Position numbers and translations under genes: made by a program
Assembly (NCBI RefSeq): GCF_000204015.1
Contig: NZ_GL883077.1
Coordinates: 697,687 to 760,943, forward strand
Length of the DNA stretch: 63,257 bases
Origin: Asticcacaulis biprosthecium C19
GTDB taxonomy: Bacteria; Pseudomonadota; Alphaproteobacteria; Caulobacterales; Caulobacteraceae
Direction: 5' to 3'
In this document: positions 44,599-53,865 of the stretch, one piece after another
How the letters are laid out: each line of letters starts with the position of its first letter
Numbering within the stretch: the stretch's first letter is position 1
The notes under the pieces: model-generated
Databases searched by the model: none
The model's input: the letters and a program-made list of their open reading frames with translations, nothing else
What the model was told of the DNA's origin: nothing

Positions 44599-44769
44599 GT
44601 CTGTTCTCCCCGGCGCCGGGCACCACCCGGCACCGTCATTTACGCCGGGAAAGCGGTTGGGTTCAAGCGGTATGGTTGAGTTCGGTATCCGTCATGAAAT
44701 TATTTTCAGATAGTTTTATTAAACTGCAAAACGGGTTATGACGGCGCCCGCATCAGCAAGGGTCAGGTT

Positions 44770-45735
44770 ATGTCGCGCGATCGATTGCCGCCGTTGTCGG
44801 CGCTTCGGGTTTTCGAAGCGGCGGCGCGGCACGAAAGCTTCAAACAGGCGGCGGAAGAGCTGTTCGTCACGCCGGGCGCGGTGTCGCAGCAGATTCGTCT
44901 GCTGGAAGACCATGTCGGCGTCGAGCTGTTCGTGCGCGACGGCCGCCGCGTGGTGCTGTCCGATGCCGGCAAGGCGTCGGCCCAGATCCTGAAGGAAGCC
45001 TTCGAGAAGATGTTCGAGGCAACGCGTCTGATGAAGTCGGGTACCCAGAAAGGGCGGGTGACGGTTTCGGCCGCTCCCAGCTTTGCCGCCAAGTGGCTGA
45101 TGCCGCGCCTCTATGAGTTTAGTGCCGCTAACGAGGACATCGATGTCTGGGTCAGCGCCGATATGGCGCCGGTCGACTTTGCCGTCAGCGATATTGACCT
45201 GGCTGTGCGCTATGGCAACGGTCACTATAATGGGCTGCATGTTGAGCATCTGCTGCCCGAAGCGGTGGTGCCTGTGTGCTCGCCCTTGCTGTTTGACGCG
45301 GCGCCGATCCGCAAGGCTGAGGACCTGGCGCATCACGTTCTGCTGCACGATGTCGGCGCCGAAGCCGATCCGTCCTGTCCCGATTGGGCGATGTGGCTGA
45401 AGGCACACGGGGTCGAGGGTGTCGACGCCAGCCGCGGTCCGCGCTTTAACCAGAGCTCCATGGTCATCGAGGCGGCGGTGGCCGGACGGGGGGTCGCCCT
45501 GGCCAAGCGCACGATTGCCGAGGCCGATCTGCAGGCCGGCCGGTTGAAGGTGTTGTTCGACGAAAAGGACAAGCCGCTGGACTATGGCTACTGGCTGGTC
45601 TGGCCGCAGACGCGCGAGCCCACGCCGGCGCAGGTCCGGTTCATGGACTGGCTGCGTGGTCAGGCGAAGGCCAGCAGCGATGCTGCGCCCAAGCGCGCCG
45701 ACGAACGGCCGGTCTTCGCCGCGCAGGATATTTGA
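44770..45735 (+). CDS. LysR family regulator, GcvA-like
   Basis: This 321-residue protein starts PPLSALRVFEAAARHESFKQ with the helix-turn-helix AAEELFVTPGAVSQQIRLLE, the text typical of GcvA-type LysR proteins. The effector domain follows from about residue 95 (GRVTVSAAPSFAAKWLMPRL). GcvA itself controls glycine cleavage; many paralogues control other genes, including beta-lactamases. It is convergent with cysK, with 4 nt between the stop codons. Confidence 0.88.
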   Translation: MSRDRLPPLSALRVFEAAARHESFKQAAEELFVTPGAVSQQIRLLEDHVGVELFVRDGRRVVLSDAGKASAQILKEAFEKMFEATRLMKSGTQKGRVTVSAAPSFAAKWLMPRLYEFSAANEDIDVWVSADMAPVDFAVSDIDLAVRYGNGHYNGLHVEHLLPEAVVPVCSPLLFDAAPIRKAEDLAHHVLLHDVGAEADPSCPDWAMWLKAHGVEGVDASRGPRFNQSSMVIEAAVAGRGVALAKRTIAEADLQAGRLKVLFDEKDKPLDYGYWLVWPQTREPTPAQVRFMDWLRGQAKASSDAAPKRADERPVFAAQDI

Positions 45736-45739
45736 GAAA

Positions 45740-46762
45740 TTACGACAGGTCGTACCACGGCGGGGTCGGCAGACCCTTTTCCTTGAGGAAAGCCGGGTTG
45801 AAGATCTTCGACGCGTAGCGGTTGCCGTAGTCGCACAGCACGGTGACGATCGTCTTGCCGGGACCCAGGTCCTTCGCCATCTTCATGGCGCCTACAACGT
45901 TCAGCGCCGCCGAGGTCCCCAGACATAGGCCTTCGGTCTGGATCATGTCGTAGAGTACGGGCAGCCACTCGTCGTCCGCCACCTGATAGGACCGGTCGAT
46001 GGTGATGCCATCCAAGTTGGCCGTGATGCGGCCCTGGCCGATGCCTTCGGTAATCGAGGATCCCTCTGACTTCAGTTCGCCGGTGGTGTAATAGCTGTAG
46101 AGCGCCGCACCGTATGGATCGGCCAGACCGATCTGGATGTCCGGGTTCTGCGACTTGAAATAGAGACTCAAGCCACCCAGCGTCCCGCCGGAACCGACCG
46201 CACAGATAAAGCCGTCCAGCTTGCCACCCGGTGTGTCCAGGATTTGGGCGAGGATTTCCGGGCCGGTGCCGTCGATATGGGCCTGGCGGTTGGCGACGTT
46301 ATCGAACTGGTTGGCCCATACCACGGTAGAAGAACTGGCAGCCCCCAGCTCCTGGGCCAGGGTGCCGGAATAGCGGACATAGTTGTTCGGATTGGCATAG
46401 GGGACCGCGTCGACCTCGATCAGTTGCGCGCCCAGTTGCCGGATGGCGTCCTTTTTTTCCTGGGCCTGGGTGCGCGGAATGACGATGACGCATTTGTAGC
46501 CCAGTGCGTTGGCGACCATGGCCAGGCCGATGCCGGTATTGCCGGCCGTGCCTTCAACAATGGTGCCGCCGGGCTTCAAGGTGCCCTTCTTTTCGTGGTC
46601 GCGGATAATCCACAAGGCGGCGCGATCCTTGATCGACTGGCCGGGATTGAGAAACTCCGCCTTGCCATAGATGTCGCAGCCCGTGGCCTCGGAGGCCGCC
46701 TTCAGGCGGATCAGCGGGGTATTGCCGATCAGGTCGACGACGGAAGAAACGGTCTTGGCCAT
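45740..46762 (-). CDS. cysK: Cysteine synthase (O-acetylserine sulfhydrylase)
   Basis: This 340-residue fold-type II PLP enzyme has the PLP-binding Lys45 in GQSIKDRAALWI, the phosphate-cradle GTAGNTGIGLA and the C-terminal VGSGGTLGG. It converts O-acetylserine and sulfide to cysteine, completing the pathway that begins with cysH-cysI at the other end of the window. The GTAGNTG loop, where E. coli CysK has TSGNTG, places it in a variant subgroup. ATG 46762 is chosen as the family-like start. Confidence 0.9.
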   Translation of the reverse strand: MAKTVSSVVDLIGNTPLIRLKAASEATGCDIYGKAEFLNPGQSIKDRAALWIIRDHEKKGTLKPGGTIVEGTAGNTGIGLAMVANALGYKCVIVIPRTQAQEKKDAIRQLGAQLIEVDAVPYANPNNYVRYSGTLAQELGAASSSTVVWANQFDNVANRQAHIDGTGPEILAQILDTPGGKLDGFICAVGSGGTLGGLSLYFKSQNPDIQIGLADPYGAALYSYYTTGELKSEGSSITEGIGQGRITANLDGITIDRSYQVADDEWLPVLYDMIQTEGLCLGTSAALNVVGAMKMAKDLGPGKTIVTVLCDYGNRYASKIFNPAFLKEKGLPTPPWYDLS

Positions 46763-46924
46763 GGCGGGGGCTCCGATAAGGGTGGCGCTTGCTATCAAAT
46801 CTCACGCCGCAACCCAAGCGATGGATTCTAATCGCGCGATTTAGCCCGTCTGCGGGAGGTTTAACCCTATCGCCTTTTTATTTGTCTCTGGCATAAGGTG
46901 ACATGGTTTTAAGGAGAGCATGCA

Positions 46925-47122
46925 ATGGCATTTGCAGGTTTCATCGCCATTCTGGCCGCCTTGCTCTGGCTTGGCTTTATCTATGTCGTCATGCGGGCGC
47001 GCGTTTCGGGTAACGGCCTGCGCGAAGAGGCACGCGCGATCGTGTTCGACGCCTTTTTTGGTTTCCTCACCTCGCGCCTGGGCGGCCAGATCGCGCGCAG
47101 CCTGACGGCGCAAAAGGCCTGA
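46925..47122 (+). CDS. Small single-pass membrane protein
   Basis: This 65-residue protein has one N-terminal membrane helix (FAGFIAILAALLWLGFIYVV) and a basic/Ala-rich tail (RARVSGNGLREEARAI). AAGGAG lies 9 nt before ATG 46925. The overlapping frame starting at ATG 46920 is rejected because it lacks membrane-like or gene-like composition. No family assigned. Confidence 0.6.
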   Translation: MAFAGFIAILAALLWLGFIYVVMRARVSGNGLREEARAIVFDAFFGFLTSRLGGQIARSLTAQKA

Positions 47123-47152
47123 ATTCAGTTGTCATTCGCCGTGCAGGTCCGT

Positions 47153-47176
47153 AAGAGCGGTTTTTTCGCCGCTCTT
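47153..47176. other. Hairpin before thrB
   Basis: AAGAGCGG pairs with CCGCTCTT around TTTTTTCG. The T-run is in the loop, not after the stem, so it is not a standard terminator. It lies 12 nt before the thrB start and may affect its translation. Confidence 0.4.
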
Positions 47177-47187
47177 CAGGATTCGCG

Positions 47188-48153
47188 ATGGCCGTCTTTA
47201 CGCCTGTTTCCGATGACGATGCCCGGGCCTATCTGCGCGCCTATGACATCGGCGAGCTCATCCACCTCGAAGGCATTGAGGAAGGCGTTTCTAACACCAA
47301 TTTCAAGGTCGAGACCACGACCGGTCTGTACGCCCTGACGCTGTTCGAAGCGGCGACGCCGTGGGACGATCTGCCGTGGTTCATGGACTATACCCTCTAT
47401 CTCGACCGCAAGGGCTATCCGGCACCGGGGCCTGCGCTGAAGCGTGACGGCTCCAGCCTGGGGGAAATCAACGGCAAGCCATGCGCCCTGATCCGGTGGC
47501 TGCCCGGTCGGTGGCCGCGCAATCCGGATGTCCGCCACGCTGCGTCGGCAGGGGAATACCTGGCGCGGCTGCATATCGATGGCGGGGATTTTCCGCAGAT
47601 TCGCGGCAACAGCATGGGCATCGACATGTGGCCGCATCTGATTTCGCGCTGTGATCCGGCCGCACAAGGTTCGCCGCGCGCCCAGGCGATCCTGGAAGAT
47701 TTCCGCGGCGAACTGACCTGGCTGGAACAGCACTGGCCGGCGGACCTGCCCAGGGGCGCCATCCACGCCGACTACTTCACTGACAATGTGCTGATGAACG
47801 AGGACGGTCAGGTGACCGGCGTTATCGACTACTATTACGCCTGCACAGACTTCTATGCCTATGATCTGGCGGTGGCTCTGAACGCGTGGGGCTTCACGCC
47901 GGGTGGCCAGCCTCTCCCGCACATGATCCACGCCTTTGCCAACGCCTATAACGACCTGCGGCCTCTGTCGCCGGCGGAGGTCGACGCCCTGCCGCTGTTG
48001 GCGCGTGGTTCGGCGATGCGCTTTACCCTGACGCGGCTGTATGATCTGCTGAACCACGACCCGTCCTGGGTGGTGAAGCCCAAGGACCCGGAAGCCTTTT
48101 ACCGGCGGCTGGACTATCACCGCGCCGTTTCCAGCGGTTCGGACTACTTTTGA
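47188..48153 (+). CDS. thrB: Homoserine kinase, choline-kinase-like type
   Basis: This 321-residue protein is of the aminoglycoside-phosphotransferase/choline-kinase fold used as homoserine kinase in alphaproteobacteria. It has LEGIEEGVSNTNFKVETTTG near the N-terminus, the catalytic loop GAIHADYFTDNVLM and the metal-binding GVIDYYYACTDFYAYD. It phosphorylates homoserine; threonine synthase (thrC) is encoded 1 kb downstream on the other strand. The usual rnhA neighbour is absent. Confidence 0.92.
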   Translation: MAVFTPVSDDDARAYLRAYDIGELIHLEGIEEGVSNTNFKVETTTGLYALTLFEAATPWDDLPWFMDYTLYLDRKGYPAPGPALKRDGSSLGEINGKPCALIRWLPGRWPRNPDVRHAASAGEYLARLHIDGGDFPQIRGNSMGIDMWPHLISRCDPAAQGSPRAQAILEDFRGELTWLEQHWPADLPRGAIHADYFTDNVLMNEDGQVTGVIDYYYACTDFYAYDLAVALNAWGFTPGGQPLPHMIHAFANAYNDLRPLSPAEVDALPLLARGSAMRFTLTRLYDLLNHDPSWVVKPKDPEAFYRRLDYHRAVSSGSDYF

Positions 48154-48178
48154 CGCAATCCGGTGGCAGTATGCCGCC

Positions 48179-49117
48179 ATGATCGATCGTCGCACATGTT
48201 TCCTGGGTGGACTGGCGTTGTTGCCCGGTGTGGCGCGGGCTGAAACGGTCACCGTGTTGCCGATCGCGCTGGCGGCTATCGGCACGCCCACCCTGTCCCT
48301 GACCCTGGGCCAGCATGGGCCTTTTCGTTTCATGATCGATACCGGCGCGTCGCTCAGCGGCATGCATGACGCCCTGGCCCAACAGGCCGGTCTGCGCCGC
48401 ACGGGCGAGGTCGGTGTCAGCGCCTACGGTGGCCAGTCCATGGTCAGCGTCTATCTGGCCGAGGACGTGCTGTTCGCCGGCTTGCATCGGCAAGACAAGC
48501 TGATCGTGACCGGCTACACCCAACTGCCGTTGAAGGACGCCGATGGCCTGCTGGGCGCCGGATTTGTGACACGACGGCCTTCGGTCATCGATTTCGAACG
48601 GCGGCAGGTGCGCCTCCATGAGACCCTGCCCGACATCAAAGGGTTTCATCGTCTCGATACCCAGGCTGTGGCCGGGCCGGCCGGTGTCGAACAGCGGGTC
48701 CTGGTCCGGGTGATGCTGGACGGGCGGCCCTTTAACCTGATGGTCGATACGGGCTCAGCGTCGGAAATCACTCTTTACAGCCACGTCGTACGGCAACAGA
48801 AGCTATCGAGCCGCTATCCGTTTCTGGCGGACGGCGTGCGCCGTGGCCTGACGGGCCAAAGGGTCCAGCAACGGATGGTCCGGATGGAGGGCCTCGAACT
48901 GGGCCCATACGGCATGGCCGACACGCCGGTGACCCTAACGCATCCGGACGCCGGTCCGTCGGATACCAGCTATGACGGGCTGATCGGAATTCGCACCTTG
49001 CGGCAGTTCACCCTGGCCTTTACCGGCGGTCACGGTTTGGCCGTGAAAGCGGCGCCGGGTTTCCAGCCGCGCAAGGTCGATTCCTGGGTGCAGGCGGTCC
49101 CGAAGCTTACGCGGTAA
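48179..49117 (+). CDS. Secreted two-lobed retropepsin-like aspartic protease
   Basis: This 312-residue protein has an N-terminal RR motif (MIDRRTCFLGGLALLPGVARA) suggesting Tat export or a lipoprotein-like signal. Two aspartic-protease lobes follow, with FMIDTGASLSGMH near residue 52 and LMVDTGSASEITL near residue 187. Each lobe ends with a hydrophobic Gly element (GLLGAGF and GLIGIRTL). Both D-T-G triads are intact, so a pepsin-like active site can form within one chain, unusual for bacteria, which mostly carry single-lobe retropepsin-like enzymes. It overlaps thrC convergently by 11 nt. Confidence 0.82.
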   Translation: MIDRRTCFLGGLALLPGVARAETVTVLPIALAAIGTPTLSLTLGQHGPFRFMIDTGASLSGMHDALAQQAGLRRTGEVGVSAYGGQSMVSVYLAEDVLFAGLHRQDKLIVTGYTQLPLKDADGLLGAGFVTRRPSVIDFERRQVRLHETLPDIKGFHRLDTQAVAGPAGVEQRVLVRVMLDGRPFNLMVDTGSASEITLYSHVVRQQKLSSRYPFLADGVRRGLTGQRVQQRMVRMEGLELGPYGMADTPVTLTHPDAGPSDTSYDGLIGIRTLRQFTLAFTGGHGLAVKAAPGFQPRKVDSWVQAVPKLTR

Positions 49118-50483
49118 AGGCCGTGACGGCCTTCAGCGCTTCGGCCTGGTCGTTGGGGATGGCGGTGATGGTTTCCTTCATCCCCTGCAGCCGCGCGATC
49201 GCGTCGGGCACATCGGGCTGGAAGCCCAGGGCACCGGCGACGAAGTCCGGGAACTTGGCCGGGTGGGCGGTGGCCAGTGCAATGTGAGGCCCCGAGCCCT
49301 TGCGCTTGAGCGCTGCGGCGACCCCCACGGCGGTGTGCGGGCAAATCACCTTGTTCCAGGTCTTCCAGGCATGCTGGATGGTGGCGGAGGTTTCGGCCTC
49401 CGAGATCGTGCTGGCGGTGACTTCCTTCAGGCAGGCCGACTGAAGCTCGCCGGATAGACGTACCTCGCCGCGGGCGGCGAAGGTTTCAAAGAAGCCGCGT
49501 GTGCCGGCCGCCGAGCGGCCCGAGGCTTCGAAGATCAGCCGTTCGAAGTTGGATGGCGCCTGGACGTCCATGCTGACCGAGGCTGACTCGACAGCTTGAC
49601 GGCGGATATATTTGCCGTCGTTTAGCGCCTGGCTCAGGGCGTCGTTGCGGTTCACGGCGGCGTGCAGATGACCAATATTGCCACCGATCTTGCGCCCGGC
49701 CCAGCCGGCGAAGGCGTCGCCGAAATTGCCGGTCGGCACGACGAAGTTCGGCCGGTCGGCCCCTGACGCTGCGCTGGCGGCGAGATAATAGGGCACCTGG
49801 CCCAGCAGGCGGCCCCAGTTGATGGAGTTCACGCTGGAGATCAGGCCGCGCGCCTTGAGGCTCTCGTCGCCCAGCAAGGTCTTCACGATGCGCTGGCAGT
49901 CGTCGAAGTCGCCTTCGACGCCGATATTGAGGACATTGTCGGCCTCGACCGTGGTCATCTGCAGGCGTTGCACCGGTGAAACGCGGCCGAGCGGATGGAA
50001 AACGACCAGACGGACGCGGGTCGAGCCGGCAAAGGCGCGCACGGCGGCGGCACCGGTATCGCCCGAGGTGGCGGTGACCAGGGTCAGGTGTTCTCCGGTC
50101 TGGGCCAGGGCGGCGTCGGTCAGCGCCGCTATCATCTGCATGGCCATGTCTTTGAAAGCCAGGGTAGGGCCGTGATACAGTTCCAGCAGCCAGAGATTGT
50201 CCTCCAGCTGGGTCAACGGGGTCTGGCCATCGCGCAGGAAGGCGGCGCTGGTGCGCTCAGCCGCTGTTCGGACAGCGGCAGCACCCAAAACATCGACGCC
50301 GAACAGGTTCAGCAGCTTTTCGGTCAGGTCGGCATAGGGGCCGGCGGCCGCGGCATTCAGGTCGAAATCGGGCACCGGGTAGACGGCCGGCACGTACAAT
50401 CCGCCATCGGGGGCCAGACCGTCCAGCAGAGCGCCGGCAAAGGTCTTGGGACCGGTGAATCCGCGCGTACCTATATAGTTCAT
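49107..50483 (-). CDS. thrC: Threonine synthase
   Basis: This 458-residue PLP enzyme converts O-phosphohomoserine to threonine. It has the bacterial-type N-terminus (MNYIGTRGFTGPKTFAGALL) with DGGLYVPAVYP, the PLP Lys in TLAFKDMAMQMI, TATSGDTGAAAVRAF and PTGNFGDAFAGW. It belongs functionally with ThrB, encoded at 47188. It is divergent from proB with a 141-bp intergenic region; no attenuator is visible there. Confidence 0.95.
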   Translation of the reverse strand: MNYIGTRGFTGPKTFAGALLDGLAPDGGLYVPAVYPVPDFDLNAAAAGPYADLTEKLLNLFGVDVLGAAAVRTAAERTSAAFLRDGQTPLTQLEDNLWLLELYHGPTLAFKDMAMQMIAALTDAALAQTGEHLTLVTATSGDTGAAAVRAFAGSTRVRLVVFHPLGRVSPVQRLQMTTVEADNVLNIGVEGDFDDCQRIVKTLLGDESLKARGLISSVNSINWGRLLGQVPYYLAASAASGADRPNFVVPTGNFGDAFAGWAGRKIGGNIGHLHAAVNRNDALSQALNDGKYIRRQAVESASVSMDVQAPSNFERLIFEASGRSAAGTRGFFETFAARGEVRLSGELQSACLKEVTASTISEAETSATIQHAWKTWNKVICPHTAVGVAAALKRKGSGPHIALATAHPAKFPDFVAGALGFQPDVPDAIARLQGMKETITAIPNDQAEALKAVTAFTA

Positions 50484-50624
50484 TTTGTTACCAAATTTCC
50501 TTGGCGGAGTTACAACTTGCGGCCTGTTGCGCTTGTGCTACAAGCCGCCCCCGATCACTCCGCTTTACGCATGTAGAGCTTTGGGGCGGCCTAACATTTT
50601 CAGGCAGGCGAGAAAAGAGCCTTC

Positions 50625-51779
50625 ATGTCAGCGAACGCCACTATTCCCGTTTTGCCCGATATATTGGCGCAGGCCCGGCGCATCACCATCAAGGTGGGGT
50701 CGTCCCTGGTCATCGACGCGACCTCAGGCGAGTCCAATGCCGCCTGGATGGCCGGGCTGGCGGCCGATATCGCCGTGCTGACAGCCGAGGGCCGGTCGGT
50801 CATGCTGGTGTCGTCGGGCGCCGTCGCCCTGGGCCGGCGTTATCTGGGTTTGACGCGGGCCAAGCTGAAGCTGGATGAGAAACAGGCGGCTGCGGCGGCG
50901 GGTCAGCCGCGCCTGATGAGCGCCTGGGAAGTGGCCTTCGCGGCGGTCGGATTGAAGACGGCCCAGGTCCTGCTGACGCGGGAAGATACCGAAAAGCGCC
51001 GACGCTGGCTGAACGCGCGCGCCACCGTCGATACATTGTTCGATCTGGGTTGCGTACCGATCGTCAATGAGAACGACACGGTGGTGACCGAAGAGATCCG
51101 TTATGGCGACAATGACCGGCTGGCGGCGCGGGCGGCGCAGTTGATGCGCGCTGAGGCCCTGGTGCTGCTGTCGGATATCGACGGGCTGTACACGGCCGAT
51201 CCGCGCAAGGATCCGGACGCTGAACATATCGCCATGGTCGACAAGCTGGACGCGCGCATCGAGGCCATGGCCGGCGGCGCCAACCTACAGGCCGGGGTCG
51301 GTACCGGCGGCATGGCCACAAAGATTGCCGCCGCCAAGATCGCGGGTTCCGCGGGTTGTGCGACCCTGATTGCCCTGGGTTCGGGGATCCGTCCGCTGTC
51401 GGGTCTGGCCGGGCCGATGGGGGCGCGGTTTACCCTGATCAAGCCGCAGGCCTCGCTGTCGGCGGCCTATAAGGCTTGGATCGCCGGGACCGTCGTGCCG
51501 GCCGGCAAGCTCATGCTGGACGAAGGCGCGGTGCGGGCACTGCATAATGGAAAATCCTTGCTTCCGTCCGGGATTGTCGAGATTATCGGCGCCTTCGACA
51601 AGGGCGATACGGTGTCGATTACGTCACCGGCCGGCGTCGAGGTCGCACGCGGAATTGTCAGTTACGGCGCCGACGAGATCCGCCAAATTCGCGGCCGGAC
51701 CAGTCGCGACATCGAGACGATACTGGGCTATACGAGTGGAGACGAGGTCATCCATCGCGACGATATGGTCCTGGTCTGA
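50625..51779 (+). CDS. proB: Glutamate 5-kinase with PUA domain
   Basis: This 384-residue protein catalyses the first step of proline synthesis. It has the kinase core [45 protein letters not shown] and [15 protein letters not shown], and a C-terminal PUA domain at about 285-365. In the Caulobacterales and relatives proB is often next to obgE; here the next genes are a methyltransferase-like gene and proA. Confidence 0.94.
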   Translation: MSANATIPVLPDILAQARRITIKVGSSLVIDATSGESNAAWMAGLAADIAVLTAEGRSVMLVSSGAVALGRRYLGLTRAKLKLDEKQAAAAAGQPRLMSAWEVAFAAVGLKTAQVLLTREDTEKRRRWLNARATVDTLFDLGCVPIVNENDTVVTEEIRYGDNDRLAARAAQLMRAEALVLLSDIDGLYTADPRKDPDAEHIAMVDKLDARIEAMAGGANLQAGVGTGGMATKIAAAKIAGSAGCATLIALGSGIRPLSGLAGPMGARFTLIKPQASLSAAYKAWIAGTVVPAGKLMLDEGAVRALHNGKSLLPSGIVEIIGAFDKGDTVSITSPAGVEVARGIVSYGADEIRQIRGRTSRDIETILGYTSGDEVIHRDDMVLV

Positions 51780-51793
51780 CAGAGGGAAGTGAC

Positions 51794-52402
51794 ATGACCA
51801 CAGAAACTGGACCGTTTATCGAGCTTCTGCGTCCGCACATGGACGAGCCGGCCCAGAGCTACTATTTCGACCTGCTGGAACAGGCATCGGTCTATCTGGA
51901 ATATGGCAGCGGCGGCAGCACGGTCTGCGCTGCCCACAGCGAGAACATCTCGACCGTCATTTCGGTGGAAAGCGATCCGCAATGGATCGGGCATGTCCGG
52001 CATAATCTGGGCGAGGTCGCGCACAAGGTTCATCTCGAACATGCCGATGTCGGCCCGGTGGTCGACTGGGGCCGGCCGCGCGATCGCGGCGGGATCGACA
52101 CCTATCACAACTACGCCACCCAGCCGTGGGAGATCGCCTGGCGCCTGGGCGTGATGCCCGACCTGATCATGGTGGACGGCCGTTTCCGCGTTGCCTGCTT
52201 CCTGTACAGTCTGGTCTGCGCGCCCGAAGGGGCGACCCTGATTCTGGACGACTATGTCGGCCGTGACCATTACAAGGTGGTCGAGGATTTCTGCCCGCTG
52301 TTTGAGATGTCAGGACGGATGGCGGTCTTCAAGGTGACCAAGACCTACGAACTGCCACAACTGATGAAGCAGTTCGCCCGACATTCGATACTGGCGGATT
52401 GA
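51794..52402 (+). CDS. Methyltransferase-fold protein between proB and proA
   Basis: This 202-residue protein has an early motif YLEYGSGGSTVCAAHSENIS that resembles the SAM-binding glycine loop, then VISVESDPQWIGHVRHNLG with an acidic strand end, and LIMVDGRFRVACFLYSLV and LILDDYVGRDHYK. The pattern is that of a class I methyltransferase-like fold. It starts 15 nt after proB and lies just before proA, so it is likely cotranscribed, but a role in proline synthesis is not expected. Its function is unassigned. Confidence 0.7.
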   Translation: MTTETGPFIELLRPHMDEPAQSYYFDLLEQASVYLEYGSGGSTVCAAHSENISTVISVESDPQWIGHVRHNLGEVAHKVHLEHADVGPVVDWGRPRDRGGIDTYHNYATQPWEIAWRLGVMPDLIMVDGRFRVACFLYSLVCAPEGATLILDDYVGRDHYKVVEDFCPLFEMSGRMAVFKVTKTYELPQLMKQFARHSILAD

Positions 52403-52483
52403 GGCGCAACCGGAAGATTTCTGATGAAACCGTCGCGTTTTCTCGCGTTTGCGGTATAAGGCGGGCGAGATAAGGAACTTCCG

Positions 52484-53761
52484 ATGGCCGACCAGTCCCG
52501 CACCCAGACCCTCAATGACCTGATGTTCGCCATGGCCGACAAGGCCAAGCAAGGCGCCGAGGCCCTGCGTCTGGCCGGGCCAGAGGTGCGCACACAGGCC
52601 ATCCTGGAATCGGCCAAGGCCATCCGCGCCCGTGAGGCCGAGATCCTCGCCGCCAACCAGGCTGACCAGGCCGCCGCGCGCGACAAGGGCCTGACCGACG
52701 CCATGATCGAGCGGTTGATCCTCAATCCCGCCCGTGTCGAAGCTATGGCCAAGGGGCTTGAGGAAGTGGCGGCCCTGCCCGATCCGGTCGGCCGTGAACT
52801 GGCGCGGTGGAGCCGGCCTAACGGGCTGGATATCGCCCGCGTCTCGACCCCGATCGGCGTCATCGCCATCATCTATGAGTCGCGGCCCAATGTGACGGCC
52901 GATGCGGCCGCCCTGTGCATTCGTTCGTCGAATGCCGCCATCCTGCGGACGGGTTCGGAAGCGTTGAATTCGGCCCTGGCCATCTATGCCGCTTTCGAAG
53001 ACGGTTTCCGCGCCGCCGGGTTACCGGATTCGTGCGTGCAACTGGTGCCGACGTCGGATCGTGACGCCGTCGGCCTGATCCTGGGCGGTTTGGGCGGTGC
53101 CATCAACCTGATCATTCCGCGTGGCGGCAAGTCGCTGGTCGCCCGCGTCCAGGCCGAGGCGCGTGCGCCGGTTCTGGCGCACCTGGAAGGGCTGAACCAT
53201 ACCTATGTCCACGCCTCCGCCGATCCCGAAAAGGCCGTGGCGGTGACGGTCAATGCCAAGATGCGCCGCGTATCGGTGTGTGGTGCGACCGAGACCTTGC
53301 TGATTGATCGCGCTGTCGCCAATGACCTGCTGCCGAAGATCGCCGAAGCCCTGGTGGCCAAGGGCTGCGAATTGCGCGGCGACGAGGCGGCGCAGGCCAT
53401 CTTCGCCATGACCGCGGCGACCGAGGACGACTGGAAGACCGAATATCTGCTGCCGATCCTGGCGGTAAAGGTGGTCGACGGGCTGGACGACGCCATTGCG
53501 CACATCAAGACCTATGGTTCAGGGCATACCGAAGCGATCATCACCGAAGATGCCAAGGCCGCCGAAACCTTTCTGAACGAGGTCGATTCGGCCATCGTCA
53601 TCTGGAACGCGTCGACGCAATATGCCGACGGCGGTGAGTTCGGTTTGGGGGCGGAAATCGGTATTTCGACCGACCGGCTGCATGCGCGCGGTCCGGTGGG
53701 TGCCGAGCAACTCACAACGTTTAAGTACGTGGTTCGCGGCGAGGGTCAAACACGGCCTTAG
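52484..53761 (+). CDS. proA: Glutamate-5-semialdehyde dehydrogenase (gamma-glutamyl phosphate reductase)
   Basis: This 425-residue aldehyde-dehydrogenase-fold enzyme reduces glutamyl phosphate in proline synthesis. It has RVSTPIGVIAIIYESRPNVT, RTGSEALNSALAIY, IIPRGGKSLVARV and the catalytic Cys in RVSVCGATETLLID. A TATAAG lies just upstream (around 52456), so it may also have its own promoter beside proB read-through. Confidence 0.95.
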   Translation: MADQSRTQTLNDLMFAMADKAKQGAEALRLAGPEVRTQAILESAKAIRAREAEILAANQADQAAARDKGLTDAMIERLILNPARVEAMAKGLEEVAALPDPVGRELARWSRPNGLDIARVSTPIGVIAIIYESRPNVTADAAALCIRSSNAAILRTGSEALNSALAIYAAFEDGFRAAGLPDSCVQLVPTSDRDAVGLILGGLGGAINLIIPRGGKSLVARVQAEARAPVLAHLEGLNHTYVHASADPEKAVAVTVNAKMRRVSVCGATETLLIDRAVANDLLPKIAEALVAKGCELRGDEAAQAIFAMTAATEDDWKTEYLLPILAVKVVDGLDDAIAHIKTYGSGHTEAIITEDAKAAETFLNEVDSAIVIWNASTQYADGGEFGLGAEIGISTDRLHARGPVGAEQLTTFKYVVRGEGQTRP

Positions 53762-53777
53762 TCGCTTTTCAGGCGAG

Positions 53778-53795
53778 TTGTCACGCGACTGTCGT
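53778..53795 (+). promoter_or_regulatory. Pho-box-like element upstream of phoR
   Basis: TTGTCAC-GCGA-CTGTCGT matches the PhoB consensus CTGTCAT-N4-CTGTCAT at 5 of 7 and 6 of 7 positions, with the correct 11-bp period. It lies about 70 bp before phoR, consistent with autoregulation of the Pho genes. Confidence 0.6.
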
Positions 53796-53865
53796 GAAAT
53801 CCGTTTAAGAGCGCCGTTCTTTCAGCTTATACAGGTCCTTAAGGGATCTCAGGTGTACTCGGCGT

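Noticed and set aside
46920-47105. Alternative frame starting ATG 46920 closer to AAGGAG
   Set aside because: Spacing to AAGGAG is too short (4 nt) and the product looks non-coding, whereas the 46925 frame gives a membrane helix.
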